Source of the DNA: Chitinophagales bacterium | GTDB lineage: Bacteria > Bacteroidota > Bacteroidia > Chitinophagales > Saprospiraceae | Length of the DNA: 64,000 nt | NCBI GenBank assembly: GCA_017303875.1 | Contig: JAFLBP010000023.1 | Location: 36,942-100,941, forward strand | Reading direction: 5' to 3' | Shown here: positions 8,873-15,714 of the stretch, piece by piece | Numbering within the stretch: position 1 is the first letter of the stretch | Layout: each line of letters opens with the position of its first letter | Program-made: the position numbers and the translations under genes | The notes under the pieces: generated by a model | Databases searched by the model: none | What the model was told of the DNA's origin: nothing | Seen by the model: only the letters and a program-made list of their open reading frames with translations

Positions 8873-8918
8873 GTCGAAGCCGAGCTTCGACGTACTGCAT
8901 CGAAACGGAGTTTCGATG
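8873..8918 (+). repeat. REP-like hairpin doublet overlapping the galK start codon
   Basis: First hairpin GTCGAAGC-CGA-GCTTCGAC (8873-8891); second CATCGAAAC-GGA-GTTTCGATG (8898-8918). Stems are perfect, 8 and 9 pairs, with triloops. The last three bases of the second stem, ATG 8916-8918, are the likely galK initiation codon. Confidence 0.8.
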
Positions 8919-10085
8919 TACGATACGTTACGACAACATTACCGGGATCAATTTCAAGGCGAACCGGATTTGTGTGTGCGCGCACCCGGGCGCATTAACC
9001 TCATTGGCGAACACACCGATTACAATGAGGGTTTTGTATTGCCGGCGGCCATAGACAAATCGGTTTATTTTGCGGTGGGGGCGCGGACGGATACCCGCTG
9101 TCACTTTTTTGCGCTGGATTTAGGCGCGCATTTCAGTGCCGATTTGCAGGCGTTGCAACGCAGTGATACCCATCCCTGGGCCAATTACCTGATGGGTGTG
9201 TTGCAGCAGCTTCAGGAGACCTATCCCGAAACGGCGGCCCAAATGCAGGGGATAAACCTTGTTTTTGCGGCAGATTTGCCCAGCGGCGCGGGCTTGTCCT
9301 CTTCGGCGGCCATAGAAAACGGCGTCGGGTTTGCGGTCAATGAACTGTTTGGCCTTGGCTTGAGCCGGATGCAGCTCCTGCAAATTTCCCGGCAGGCCGA
9401 AAACCGTTTTGTGGGCATGAACTGCGGTATCATGGACATGTTTGTCTCCATGATGGGGCAGGAAAATCAGTTCCTGAAAATAGATTGCCGCGACCTCAGT
9501 TTTGAATACATCCCCTTTGAGGCACCCGATATGCGCCTCGTGCTGTGCGATACCACGGTGAAACACGCCCTCGTGGATTCGGAGTACAACACCCGCCGCG
9601 CAGAATGCGAAGAGGGCGTGGATTTGCTGCGCGCCTTCGATCCGACGATCCGGCATTTGCGCGAAGTATCCTTGTCCCTGTTGGAGTTGCATCGGGCCGA
9701 CCTGCGTCCGGTGGTATACCGGCGTTGCCTGTATGTAATTGAAGAAATTGCGCGGGTAGAAGCCGCTTGTCAGGCCCTGCAAAACCAGGATTTTGCCGAG
9801 CTGGGCCGACTGATGTACGCCACGCATGCGGGTTTGAGCGGCTTGTATGAAGTCAGTTGTCCGGAGCTGGATTTTTTAGTCGCCTTCGCACGCGAGCGCG
9901 CAGGTGTGCTGGGCGCCCGCATGATGGGCGGCGGCTTTGGCGGTTGCACCCTCAACCTGCTCTATGCGGCTGATGTAGAAGGGTTTATCCTGCAAGCCAA
10001 GATTGCCTTTCAGGCGCGTTTTGGCAAAGATATGCCATGTTATGTGGTTCGGCCGGGCAGCGGAGTAGCGATGAGCGATGAATGA
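8916..10085 (+). CDS. galK: Galactokinase
   Basis: A 389-residue GHMP kinase that phosphorylates galactose at C1 in the Leloir pathway. The galactokinase signature GRINLIGEHTDYNEGF lies near residue 30, the ATP-binding loop LPSGAGLSSSAA near 125 and the C-terminal GGGFGGCT near 345; length is normal for the family. An upstream in-frame ATG exists at 8859, but it would translate straight through two REP hairpins; homologous sequence begins at MYDTLRQHY, so I use 8916. That start codon is buried in the second hairpin, which may limit translation. The stop codon comes from the 7-base array that begins at 10071, so the last residues (MSDE) are encoded by the repeat. No galT or galE is in the window. 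Confidence 0.95.
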   Translation: MYDTLRQHYRDQFQGEPDLCVRAPGRINLIGEHTDYNEGFVLPAAIDKSVYFAVGARTDTRCHFFALDLGAHFSADLQALQRSDTHPWANYLMGVLQQLQETYPETAAQMQGINLVFAADLPSGAGLSSSAAIENGVGFAVNELFGLGLSRMQLLQISRQAENRFVGMNCGIMDMFVSMMGQENQFLKIDCRDLSFEYIPFEAPDMRLVLCDTTVKHALVDSEYNTRRAECEEGVDLLRAFDPTIRHLREVSLSLLELHRADLRPVVYRRCLYVIEEIARVEAACQALQNQDFAELGRLMYATHAGLSGLYEVSCPELDFLVAFARERAGVLGARMMGGGFGGCTLNLLYAADVEGFILQAKIAFQARFGKDMPCYVVRPGSGVAMSDE

Positions 10086-10133
10086 TGAGCGATGAGTGAT
10101 GAGTGATGAGCGATGAATGATGAATGATGAATA
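10071..10133 (+). repeat. Heptanucleotide array (ATGARYG), nine units
   Basis: Nine consecutive 7-base units ATGAGCG, ATGAATG or ATGAGTG, the last ending in A. The first two units are the coding end of galK, and TGA at 10083-10085 is its stop. Because the period is 7, TGA falls in all three frames within 21 bases. The same unit recurs at 45357-45537 and 59236-59263. Confidence 0.9.
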
Positions 10134-10150
10134 AATTTTGACACTGTTTT

Positions 10151-10231
10151 CCGCAGATTTGCGCGAATTTTCTAGCTGATTTCGCAGAAATAATCTGCGC
10201 GATCTGCGAGTAAATCTGCGCAAATCTGCGG
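10151..10231. terminator. Inverted repeat between convergent genes
   Basis: CCGCAGATTTGCGC (10151-10164) is perfectly complementary to 10218-10231, with further copies of the CGCAGA/TCTGCG word between the arms. It lies between the 3' ends of galK and the minus-strand gene at 10255 and could end both transcripts; no clear U tract. Confidence 0.5.
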
Positions 10232-10254
10232 GAAATATAACGCTACCGGGCGTT

Positions 10255-11322
10255 TTAGAATTCAAGTGTTACATGAATGACAATTCCCAATTGTGTTACA
10301 ATGTACAGATTGTCTTCTGCCAGTAAGGTTTGTTCAATAAACAGGCTTGTGCCCTTGGGTGTAACTTTGGGTAAAAACTTACGTTCGTGAATACTATTTG
10401 TTTGCGTATTATAAATAATTACCTCAAAATCTTTTTTGCTGGAACCAAAAACCTGAGCAATAAAGATTAAAAAATGATCTTTTACCTGAGTATATTGCTC
10501 AAAGATTCGAGTTTGAGGAGACTTTGGAAATTCTATATTTATAGGATTCTCGGTGTATTCATGATTTTCAAGCGTATAAACAACCAGCTTGTTATTGTAT
10601 TCTGTATCAATTGAGTAAAGTATGCCATTTTTTTGAAGTATATGTCCCCGAAAGGAAGAATAATGAACCGCTAGTGTTTTCAGGTTGACAATACATACAT
10701 TTCTTTTGTTTGTTCCATGATAATGGAAAACAACATACTCGTTGTGGCCAGTAATATTGTTCCGGTTTATTGCAACATATCCTCCCAATGCTGGGTTTTC
10801 ACGTTGATAATCAGGCAAAAACGTATTTAAGACCTCATTGCATAAACCTATTTTAACCGCTAAACATCTATCATCTTCACAAGGGCAACAAAAACAAATA
10901 TCGTCGTATATCCAAATTGGTTTAACTCCATTCACAGTACAATATGGTTCAATTCCATTAACCAATGAAACTGAGCAAATAATACGCTCATTTGAGCCAT
11001 GATGGGATAAGTAACCCAATAACAAACCATCACGAATCTGGAGGGGTACAAACCCCTTGGTCTCAATATCTTTTAACTTTTGACCTGTCATTAAATCAAA
11101 AAAAGATACTTGTTTTCCAGGATGAACCGTAGCGATCACATCATCGCTGATACCCCAAAAGCTATGAAAATTTATGTGCTCAAACTCACATAAAAATTCA
11201 AAAGCATAGTTAAATACCTTCATCTTCTTTTGTGCCAAAATGAAGCAAAAAAGTTTGTTTTGATAAAGATGAATACTTGCTATTTCACTTTCTGCTGTGG
11301 CAGTTGCATCAACGATTTTCAT
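10255..11322 (-). CDS. Protein of unknown function, possible cytoplasmic beta-propeller
   Basis: I do not recognise this 355-residue protein. It has no signal peptide or membrane segment. Short strands alternate with turns in segments of about 45 residues (for example VFNYAFEFLCEFEH, VSFFDLMTGQKL, VCIVNLKTLAVHY, VVYTLENHEY), the look of a WD40- or YncE-like propeller, but no classic WD or sorting-domain motif is present. A cluster of cysteines (ICFCCPCEDDRC) sits near residue 150. Base composition is AT-rich (19 G/C in the 60 bases from 10441, about 32%) against about 50% in neighbouring genes, so it was probably acquired by transfer. It is flanked on both sides by repeat-rich spacers and has no operon partner. 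Confidence 0.75.
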   Translation of the reverse strand: MKIVDATATAESEIASIHLYQNKLFCFILAQKKMKVFNYAFEFLCEFEHINFHSFWGISDDVIATVHPGKQVSFFDLMTGQKLKDIETKGFVPLQIRDGLLLGYLSHHGSNERIICSVSLVNGIEPYCTVNGVKPIWIYDDICFCCPCEDDRCLAVKIGLCNEVLNTFLPDYQRENPALGGYVAINRNNITGHNEYVVFHYHGTNKRNVCIVNLKTLAVHYSSFRGHILQKNGILYSIDTEYNNKLVVYTLENHEYTENPINIEFPKSPQTRIFEQYTQVKDHFLIFIAQVFGSSKKDFEVIIYNTQTNSIHERKFLPKVTPKGTSLFIEQTLLAEDNLYIVTQLGIVIHVTLEF

Positions 11323-11405
11323 GTCTCTGTTTTTGAGTAGTATTCAGGTGCATTTGAATGGCGAAAATACAACTTAATAGGTGCATTGAGCAAGAGCATT
11401 TTTCT

Positions 11406-11438
11406 CACAGATGTTACACAGATGTTACACAGATGCTA
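11406..11438 (+). repeat. Three 11-base tandem units (CACAGATGTTA)
   Basis: Two exact copies and one with a single change, followed by a partial fourth. A similar CACAGA-rich string lies at 40486-40525 before recF. Confidence 0.7.
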
Positions 11439-11479
11439 CACAGAAATTTGATTATCAGTAAAATGTGTTCATCTGTTAT

Positions 11480-11614
11480 CGGACGACTCTCAGTCGTCAG
11501 ATAACTATTCTGAGTGTATTTATTTGTCTGACGACGGAAAGTCGTCCGACAAAGTGAAGCCCCCAGTCGTCAGATAACTATTCTAAACGTATATATTTGT
11601 CTGACGACAGAAAG
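11480..11614. repeat. Duplicated 51-base hairpin element
   Basis: 11491-11541 and 11564-11614 are about 85-90% identical; each places GTCGTCAGA and TCTGACGAC as facing arms around a loop of about 26 bases. In the first copy the stem continues outward (11480-11502 with 11528-11550, about 19 of 23 paired); in the second it is cut short by the REP hairpin at 11618. Confidence 0.7.
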
Positions 11615-11617
11615 TTA

Positions 11618-11721
11618 CGAGGTGGAACTTCGCGCCAGCAGAGTGGAACGGCACATTTCAGTAAGTTCGTTCGGGTAGAACCCGAGGGATTGTATGTCAC
11701 GAAGTGGAACTTCGCGCCAGC
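11618..11721 (+). repeat. Cluster of three REP-like hairpins with GGA/AGA triloops
   Basis: CGAGGT-GGA-ACTTCG at 11618-11632 (one G-T wobble), TCGGGT-AGA-ACCCGA at 11671-11685, and CGAAGT-GGA-ACTTCG at 11700-11714. The first and third share the tail CGCCAGC. The third, with its TGTATGTCA lead, matches the minus strand of 273-301. Confidence 0.75.
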
Positions 11722-11728
11722 GGAATAA

Positions 11729-11820
11729 ATTTTTGCTACGCAAAAATCAAAAATTCAACATTCACTCCGCATTCCGCACTCCGCAACCCTCCCTGACCCT
11801 CCCTGCGAGGGAGGAAAAAT
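11729..11820 (-). repeat. Composite 3'-flanking repeat after trmN6
   Basis: In the direction of trmN6 this holds a CCTCCCT-CGC-AGGGAGG hairpin (11798-11814), CCGCATT-type 7-base units, then the hairpin ATTTTTGC-GTA-GCAAAAAT (11729-11747). The same three parts in the same order follow yggS at 14766-14853, so the composite moves or copies as one block. It may act as a terminator. Confidence 0.65.
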
Positions 11821-11827
11821 TCCGCAT

Positions 11828-12529
11828 TCAAAAAAACGCCTCCACCATCCCCTCGTATTCCGTCGTCTTCACGCCCGCCGCTTCAAATAACAACAGTTCA
11901 TTTTTTTCCCAGGCGTACGGACTCCGGCTCAAACCCAGCAAGGCCCGTTCGGGCGCTTTGTGCGGGAGCGTGCGCACGCTCGTCCAGCGATTACAGTACA
12001 GCCCCAGGGTACAGGCCAGCTCGCAGAAACCCTGCGCCTCACTCAGGGGCAGGATGAGCGAAAATTGCCCGCGCGCACTCAACAAAAGTCGCACGGCCTC
12101 CAGCAAAGCCGCAAAGTCCAGACCCGCAGCAGTGGAGCGTGCCACACGGCGATCCGCATCGGGCGCAAACACACGCTCGGAAAAGTAAGGCGGATTGGAA
12201 ATGATGCAGTCGAACGCCTGCGCCGGGGCGTAAGTGCGTATGTTGGCCTCCTCCACGAAGACCCGATCGGCCCAGGGCGAAGCAGCGGCGTTGCCCCGGG
12301 CGCAGGCCGCCGAGCCGGGATGTATCTCTATGGCCCGGACGGGCGCCGGACAACGCTGCGCCAGCATCAAAGCCAGCACGCCGGTGCCCGTGCCGATGTC
12401 GAGGCAGTGGCGCGTCCCCTCCGGAATGGCCGCCCAGGCGCCCAGCAGCACGCTGTCGGCCCCGAGGGGATGTGCTACGCCGTCCTGCCGGACGCTAAAT
12501 TTTCTGAAATGGAAGGGTGCGGAGGCCAT
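11828..12529 (-). CDS. trmN6: tRNA1(Val) (adenine37-N6)-methyltransferase
   Basis: A 233-residue SAM-dependent methyltransferase of the YfiC/TrmN6 group, which methylates A37 of valine tRNA. The SAM site LDIGTGTGVLAL is at 43-54 and the N6-adenine catalytic motif NPPYF at 112-116; the start FHFRKFSVRQD and early HPLGADSVLLGAW are typical. Its ATG at 12529 lies inside the end of the upstream phospholipase-like gene (35-base overlap, same strand, different frame), suggesting translational coupling although the products are unrelated. An alternative is another small-molecule or DNA N6 methylase, but the family fit is good. Confidence 0.88.
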   Translation of the reverse strand: MASAPFHFRKFSVRQDGVAHPLGADSVLLGAWAAIPEGTRHCLDIGTGTGVLALMLAQRCPAPVRAIEIHPGSAACARGNAAASPWADRVFVEEANIRTYAPAQAFDCIISNPPYFSERVFAPDADRRVARSTAAGLDFAALLEAVRLLLSARGQFSLILPLSEAQGFCELACTLGLYCNRWTSVRTLPHKAPERALLGLSRSPYAWEKNELLLFEAAGVKTTEYEGMVEAFF

Positions 12530-14666
12530 TGGCAGTCAGTACTTGTACCCGATACGCACCGGCGGGCAGTGCCGCTGTTTCCAGCCGCGCCGTGCCTTCG
12601 CCGTTCCAGGCCTGGCGCAGCCACACACGGCCCAGCAGGTCGAGCACGCGCAGCTCGCCCGCAGGCGCGTCGTGCAGGAGCAGGTAGCCTTGTGCGGGGT
12701 TCGGACTGAGGCGCAGGGCCTCCAAAGCCTCGGCTTCGGCGGTGGGTGTGGTGTTTTCTACCCAGCGGCGCTCAAATTCAGCTTTGAACAGGCGCGCAAT
12801 GGCTTCGTTGTGGAAAATAAGCGTGTTTTCGTCGTTGCTGTTTTCGGCGCTCGACGACCAGTTGTGCGAGCCACTCAGCACGGTAGGGTTGGAAGCCGGC
12901 GCGAGGGCGTCCACGACCACGTATTTGTGGTGCAGGGTATTGGCTACGGTGTGGCGTTGTACGTTCACACCGCCGTCAATGAGTTTTTGAAATTCCGCGC
13001 CCTGATCGGTGGTGTTTTCGATAAGGCCGCGCACCTGGCTGCCGGCATTTACCTCGGCGATAAGGGCGTCGGCGGGTTCGTCGCGGGTGAAGGTGAGCAG
13101 GGCGAAGAGGGCTTCTTCGTCGGCGGTGTTGATGGTTTGCGCGATGCGCTGGGTTACGCCGTCTGAGGGGGAAAAATACTGCTCGACAGCTGCGCCGCCG
13201 ATGATGAACTGGTGGGGTGTGTTGTCGCGTTTGCTGCTGCCGAATTTGGCTAAGGCGGGGTTGGGCTGATCGCCCGTGCCACCCCACATTTCATCAATTT
13301 CGAGGGTGTAGGCGCGGGCCAGCGACTGGTCTTGTACAAAAATGAGGTTGTTGTAATCGTCAAAAATATTCGCGGTGCTCCAGTTGAGCGAGCCGCCCAT
13401 TACCCAGGCTTTGTTCGTCAGTCCGGCGTCAATGACCATGAATTTGTTGTGCATGAGGTTGAATTCGTTGCCGTAAATGACCGGGAAAGTGGGTGGGGGC
13501 ATAAGTGCCGGACTGCCGCCGTTCACTGCCGCCACGTAGCGGATGCGCACGCCGCGCGCGCGGGCAGCTTCAAGGGCGCTGGTAATGCCGGGCTGGTCGT
13601 TGTTGTACATGGCCACATCTATTGTTTGTTCGGCCGCGTCAATGCGCTCAATGATGGCTGCCACGCAGGTCTGCGGGTTTTGTCCGGAAGGCGCCAAGCT
13701 GCCCACAAAACCCGGATCAACGGGGTGGGTGAAATAGATTTTTACCTCGCCGCTCGACAGTGAGCGGGTAGCGAAAGGCCGCACTTCGGTGCTGATGGTG
13801 TCGTTGTTGTGCACGGCAATGGCTTGCGCCCAGTAAATGCGTCCGGCTTCGAGGCCCGTAATCGGGAAATTACTGATGCCTGCGCCGCTGCCGGCAGTCA
13901 GGGTGGTGGCGCCGCTCAGGTCGGGCGAACTGTTCCAGCGGATGAAATGCGAGCCGCTTTGGTTGGCCGTCCAGCTGAGTTTAAAACCCGTGGTTTGAAT
14001 GTCCGATTGTTCGAGGCTTTGGGTAAAATAGAAACAGGGATTGGCGGTAAAATCCGTTGTGGCGCGGGGCAGCAATTGAAAACCGTTGAAATCGGATAAA
14101 ATGCAGGTGAGGTTGATGGTGCCTGCAGGAATGCCCGTGCCGAGCAGCGGGTGGTTGCTGCGGACGAATACTTTGCCCGCCTGACCGTTGACGTCCAAGA
14201 CATTGTACACGCCCTGGGTGGTAAATTGTCCGCCGCCATTTTCAAAGTTAACACATTCAAAACGAATGAGTTGTCCTTCGTAATTGTCGGATAAATCGCT
14301 GATGGTAATGGTTTTGGGCTGGGGCAGGGGTATGTTGCTGGCCAGGATTTGATAGGCGCTGATGGGGCTGATTTCCAGCAGGCCGTTGAACACCAGCAAT
14401 TGGCCGGTCACTTCGATGCTGTCGCCTGATTTAACGGCCGTATCGAAGCCTTGTACGGAGCCGGTGCCGGGGAATGCGCCGATGCCGGCGCTGCCGTCCT
14501 GCATATAGCGAATGCGGCCGAGTTCGGCGCCGTTGGTCACCACGCCGCGCACGGTAACGGTGCTGCCGGCGGGCAGTGCCCGCGCTGCGGCGATGGAAAT
14601 GACCTGAGCGTTCAGCAGCGCGGTGAAGCTACAGAGGAAGAGAGAGAGTAGAAGTTTATATTGCAC
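12495..14666 (-). CDS. Exported phospholipase D-like protein with T9SS sorting domain
   Basis: A 723-residue secreted protein. Signal peptide 1-20 (LNA-QV); residues about 22-205 look like an OB-fold domain of the kind found on secreted nucleases; about 210-300 a fibronectin III-like domain; then two PLD half-sites, HNKFMVID near 404 and HHKYVVVD near 577, each followed by a G-S-NWS segment, together giving the paired HKD active site. The last 75 residues (LSPNPAQGYLLL...LPAGAYRVQV) are a type A T9SS sorting domain, so the enzyme is sent to the surface or medium. Phosphodiesterase activity on lipid or nucleic acid is expected; the OB-like module makes nucleic acid plausible. Overlaps trmN6 by 35 bases. 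Confidence 0.88.
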   Translation of the reverse strand: MQYKLLLSLFLCSFTALLNAQVISIAAARALPAGSTVTVRGVVTNGAELGRIRYMQDGSAGIGAFPGTGSVQGFDTAVKSGDSIEVTGQLLVFNGLLEISPISAYQILASNIPLPQPKTITISDLSDNYEGQLIRFECVNFENGGGQFTTQGVYNVLDVNGQAGKVFVRSNHPLLGTGIPAGTINLTCILSDFNGFQLLPRATTDFTANPCFYFTQSLEQSDIQTTGFKLSWTANQSGSHFIRWNSSPDLSGATTLTAGSGAGISNFPITGLEAGRIYWAQAIAVHNNDTISTEVRPFATRSLSSGEVKIYFTHPVDPGFVGSLAPSGQNPQTCVAAIIERIDAAEQTIDVAMYNNDQPGITSALEAARARGVRIRYVAAVNGGSPALMPPPTFPVIYGNEFNLMHNKFMVIDAGLTNKAWVMGGSLNWSTANIFDDYNNLIFVQDQSLARAYTLEIDEMWGGTGDQPNPALAKFGSSKRDNTPHQFIIGGAAVEQYFSPSDGVTQRIAQTINTADEEALFALLTFTRDEPADALIAEVNAGSQVRGLIENTTDQGAEFQKLIDGGVNVQRHTVANTLHHKYVVVDALAPASNPTVLSGSHNWSSSAENSNDENTLIFHNEAIARLFKAEFERRWVENTTPTAEAEALEALRLSPNPAQGYLLLHDAPAGELRVLDLLGRVWLRQAWNGEGTARLETAALPAGAYRVQVLTANGLRTLPFQKI

Positions 14667-14703
14667 GATGGTAAGAGTTTTTGTAACGATAAACGATGAT
14701 TTT

Positions 14704-14853
14704 GAATGCGGAATGCGGAGTTCGGAATGCGGAATTGATTTTGAATTTTGAATGTTTAATTTTGGATTTTGCTACGCAAAATAATTTTTTTCCGCATTCC
14801 GCATTCCGCATTCCGCATTCCGCAACCCACCCCGGCCCTCCCTGAAGGGAAGG
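14704..14853. repeat. Facing GAATGCG / CCGCATT 7-base arrays around a hairpin
   Basis: 14704-14738 has five GAATGCG-type units; 14792-14826 has about four and a half CCGCATT units in the opposite sense, so the two arms can pair. Between them is ATTTTGC-TAC-GCAAAAT (14766-14782) followed on the plus strand by AATTTTTTT. A CCTCCCT-GA-AGGGAAGG near-palindrome (14837-14853) abuts the yggS stop. This is the second copy of the composite found after trmN6. Confidence 0.7.
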
Positions 14854-14859
14854 AGCGAT

Positions 14860-15510
14860 TCATCTTGCTCCAAAAAGCAGCGTCCCGATCCGGAGCATGG
14901 TGCTGCCTTCTTCGAGCGCCAGCTCCCAGTCGCCGGACATGCCCATCGAGATTTCCCGGAAATGCGGCGCCTGAGCAAAATAATGCTTGCGCAGGGTATC
15001 AAAAATGCCTTTAAGGGTTTGAAATTCCCGGCGCACCAGTGTCATATCATCCGAAAAAGAAGCCATGCCCATTACGCCGCAGAGGCGGATATGTTGCAGG
15101 TTTTGGTATTCCGGACTGTCGAGCAGGGCGCGGGCTTCCGCCTCGTCGAGGCCGAATTTGCTTTCTTCCTGCGCGATATGGAATTGCAGCAGGCAATCAA
15201 TTACCCGGCCATTTTTGGCGGCTTGTTTGTCAATTTCCTGAAGCAATTTGAGGCTGTCGACCGAATGAATCATGCGCACAAAGGGCGCGATGAATTTTAC
15301 TTTATTGGTCTGCAAATGGCCAATCAGGTGCCAATCTATGTCTTTTGGCAGCGCTTCCTGCTTTTCCAGCATCTCCTGTACGCGATTTTCGCCGAAAGCG
15401 CGTTGGCCTTGTTCGTAAAGGGCCAGAACGCTTTGCGGTGGATGCGTTTTGGACACGGCAATCAAGGCCGCGCCTGCTGCTTCAATTTTTGTGCGTATTT
15501 GCGAATACAT
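14860..15510 (-). CDS. YggS/PLPBP-family pyridoxal phosphate homeostasis protein
   Basis: A 216-residue single-domain alanine-racemase-fold protein that binds PLP but has no known catalytic turnover; it buffers PLP and affects amino acid balance. The PLP lysine is Lys21 in AVSKTHP; GENRVQEM, WHLIGHLQTNK and the phosphate-binding MGMSGDWELA near residue 190 are all present. Slightly shorter than E. coli YggS. It is expressed from a -7 box only four bases before the ATG, so its mRNA may be nearly leaderless. A composite repeat separates it from the next minus-strand gene. Confidence 0.93.
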   Translation of the reverse strand: MYSQIRTKIEAAGAALIAVSKTHPPQSVLALYEQGQRAFGENRVQEMLEKQEALPKDIDWHLIGHLQTNKVKFIAPFVRMIHSVDSLKLLQEIDKQAAKNGRVIDCLLQFHIAQEESKFGLDEAEARALLDSPEYQNLQHIRLCGVMGMASFSDDMTLVRREFQTLKGIFDTLRKHYFAQAPHFREISMGMSGDWELALEEGSTMLRIGTLLFGAR

Positions 15511-15514
15511 GCAA

Positions 15515-15522
15515 CAAAGGTA
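15515..15522 (-). promoter_or_regulatory. -7 box of yggS, four bases from the start codon
   Basis: Minus strand TACCTTTG, then four bases, then ATG at 15510. Upstream CTGTAAATTCTG is shared with the divergent promoter at 15650-15677. Transcription should begin at or just before the ATG. Confidence 0.6.
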
Positions 15523-15649
15523 GGGCAGAATTTACAGATAAAGGGAATTTGCGGAATTGTGAAATTGTGAACAAATAGCAGAAGTCCCTGGATTTTGAGT
15601 TTTCTCCGGCGCCGAAAAGGAGATTTCCGCACATCTGCTGCAAATGCTA

Positions 15650-15677
15650 AAATCCTGTAAATTCTGATTTACCTTTG
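15650..15677 (+). promoter_or_regulatory. Promoter of the giant T9SS protein gene
   Basis: TACCTTTG at 15670-15677 preceded by CTGTAAATTCTGATT. No TTTG at -33. The upstream word is the same as that of the divergent yggS promoter and close to that of the gene at 379. The leader to ATG 15715 would be about 34 bases. Confidence 0.55.
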
Positions 15678-15714
15678 CTCTCCCATCACCGATCACTTTT
15701 TATAATCTTCTTCC

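Noticed and set aside
8859..8918. Longer galactokinase start at 8859
   Set aside because: It would encode 19 extra residues from two REP hairpins and puts the start only 9 bases after the -7 box; family-like sequence begins at 8916.
12495..14666. DrmC-like or Nuc-type defence nuclease
   Set aside because: The two HKD motifs fit, but the signal peptide and C-terminal sorting domain show that it is exported.
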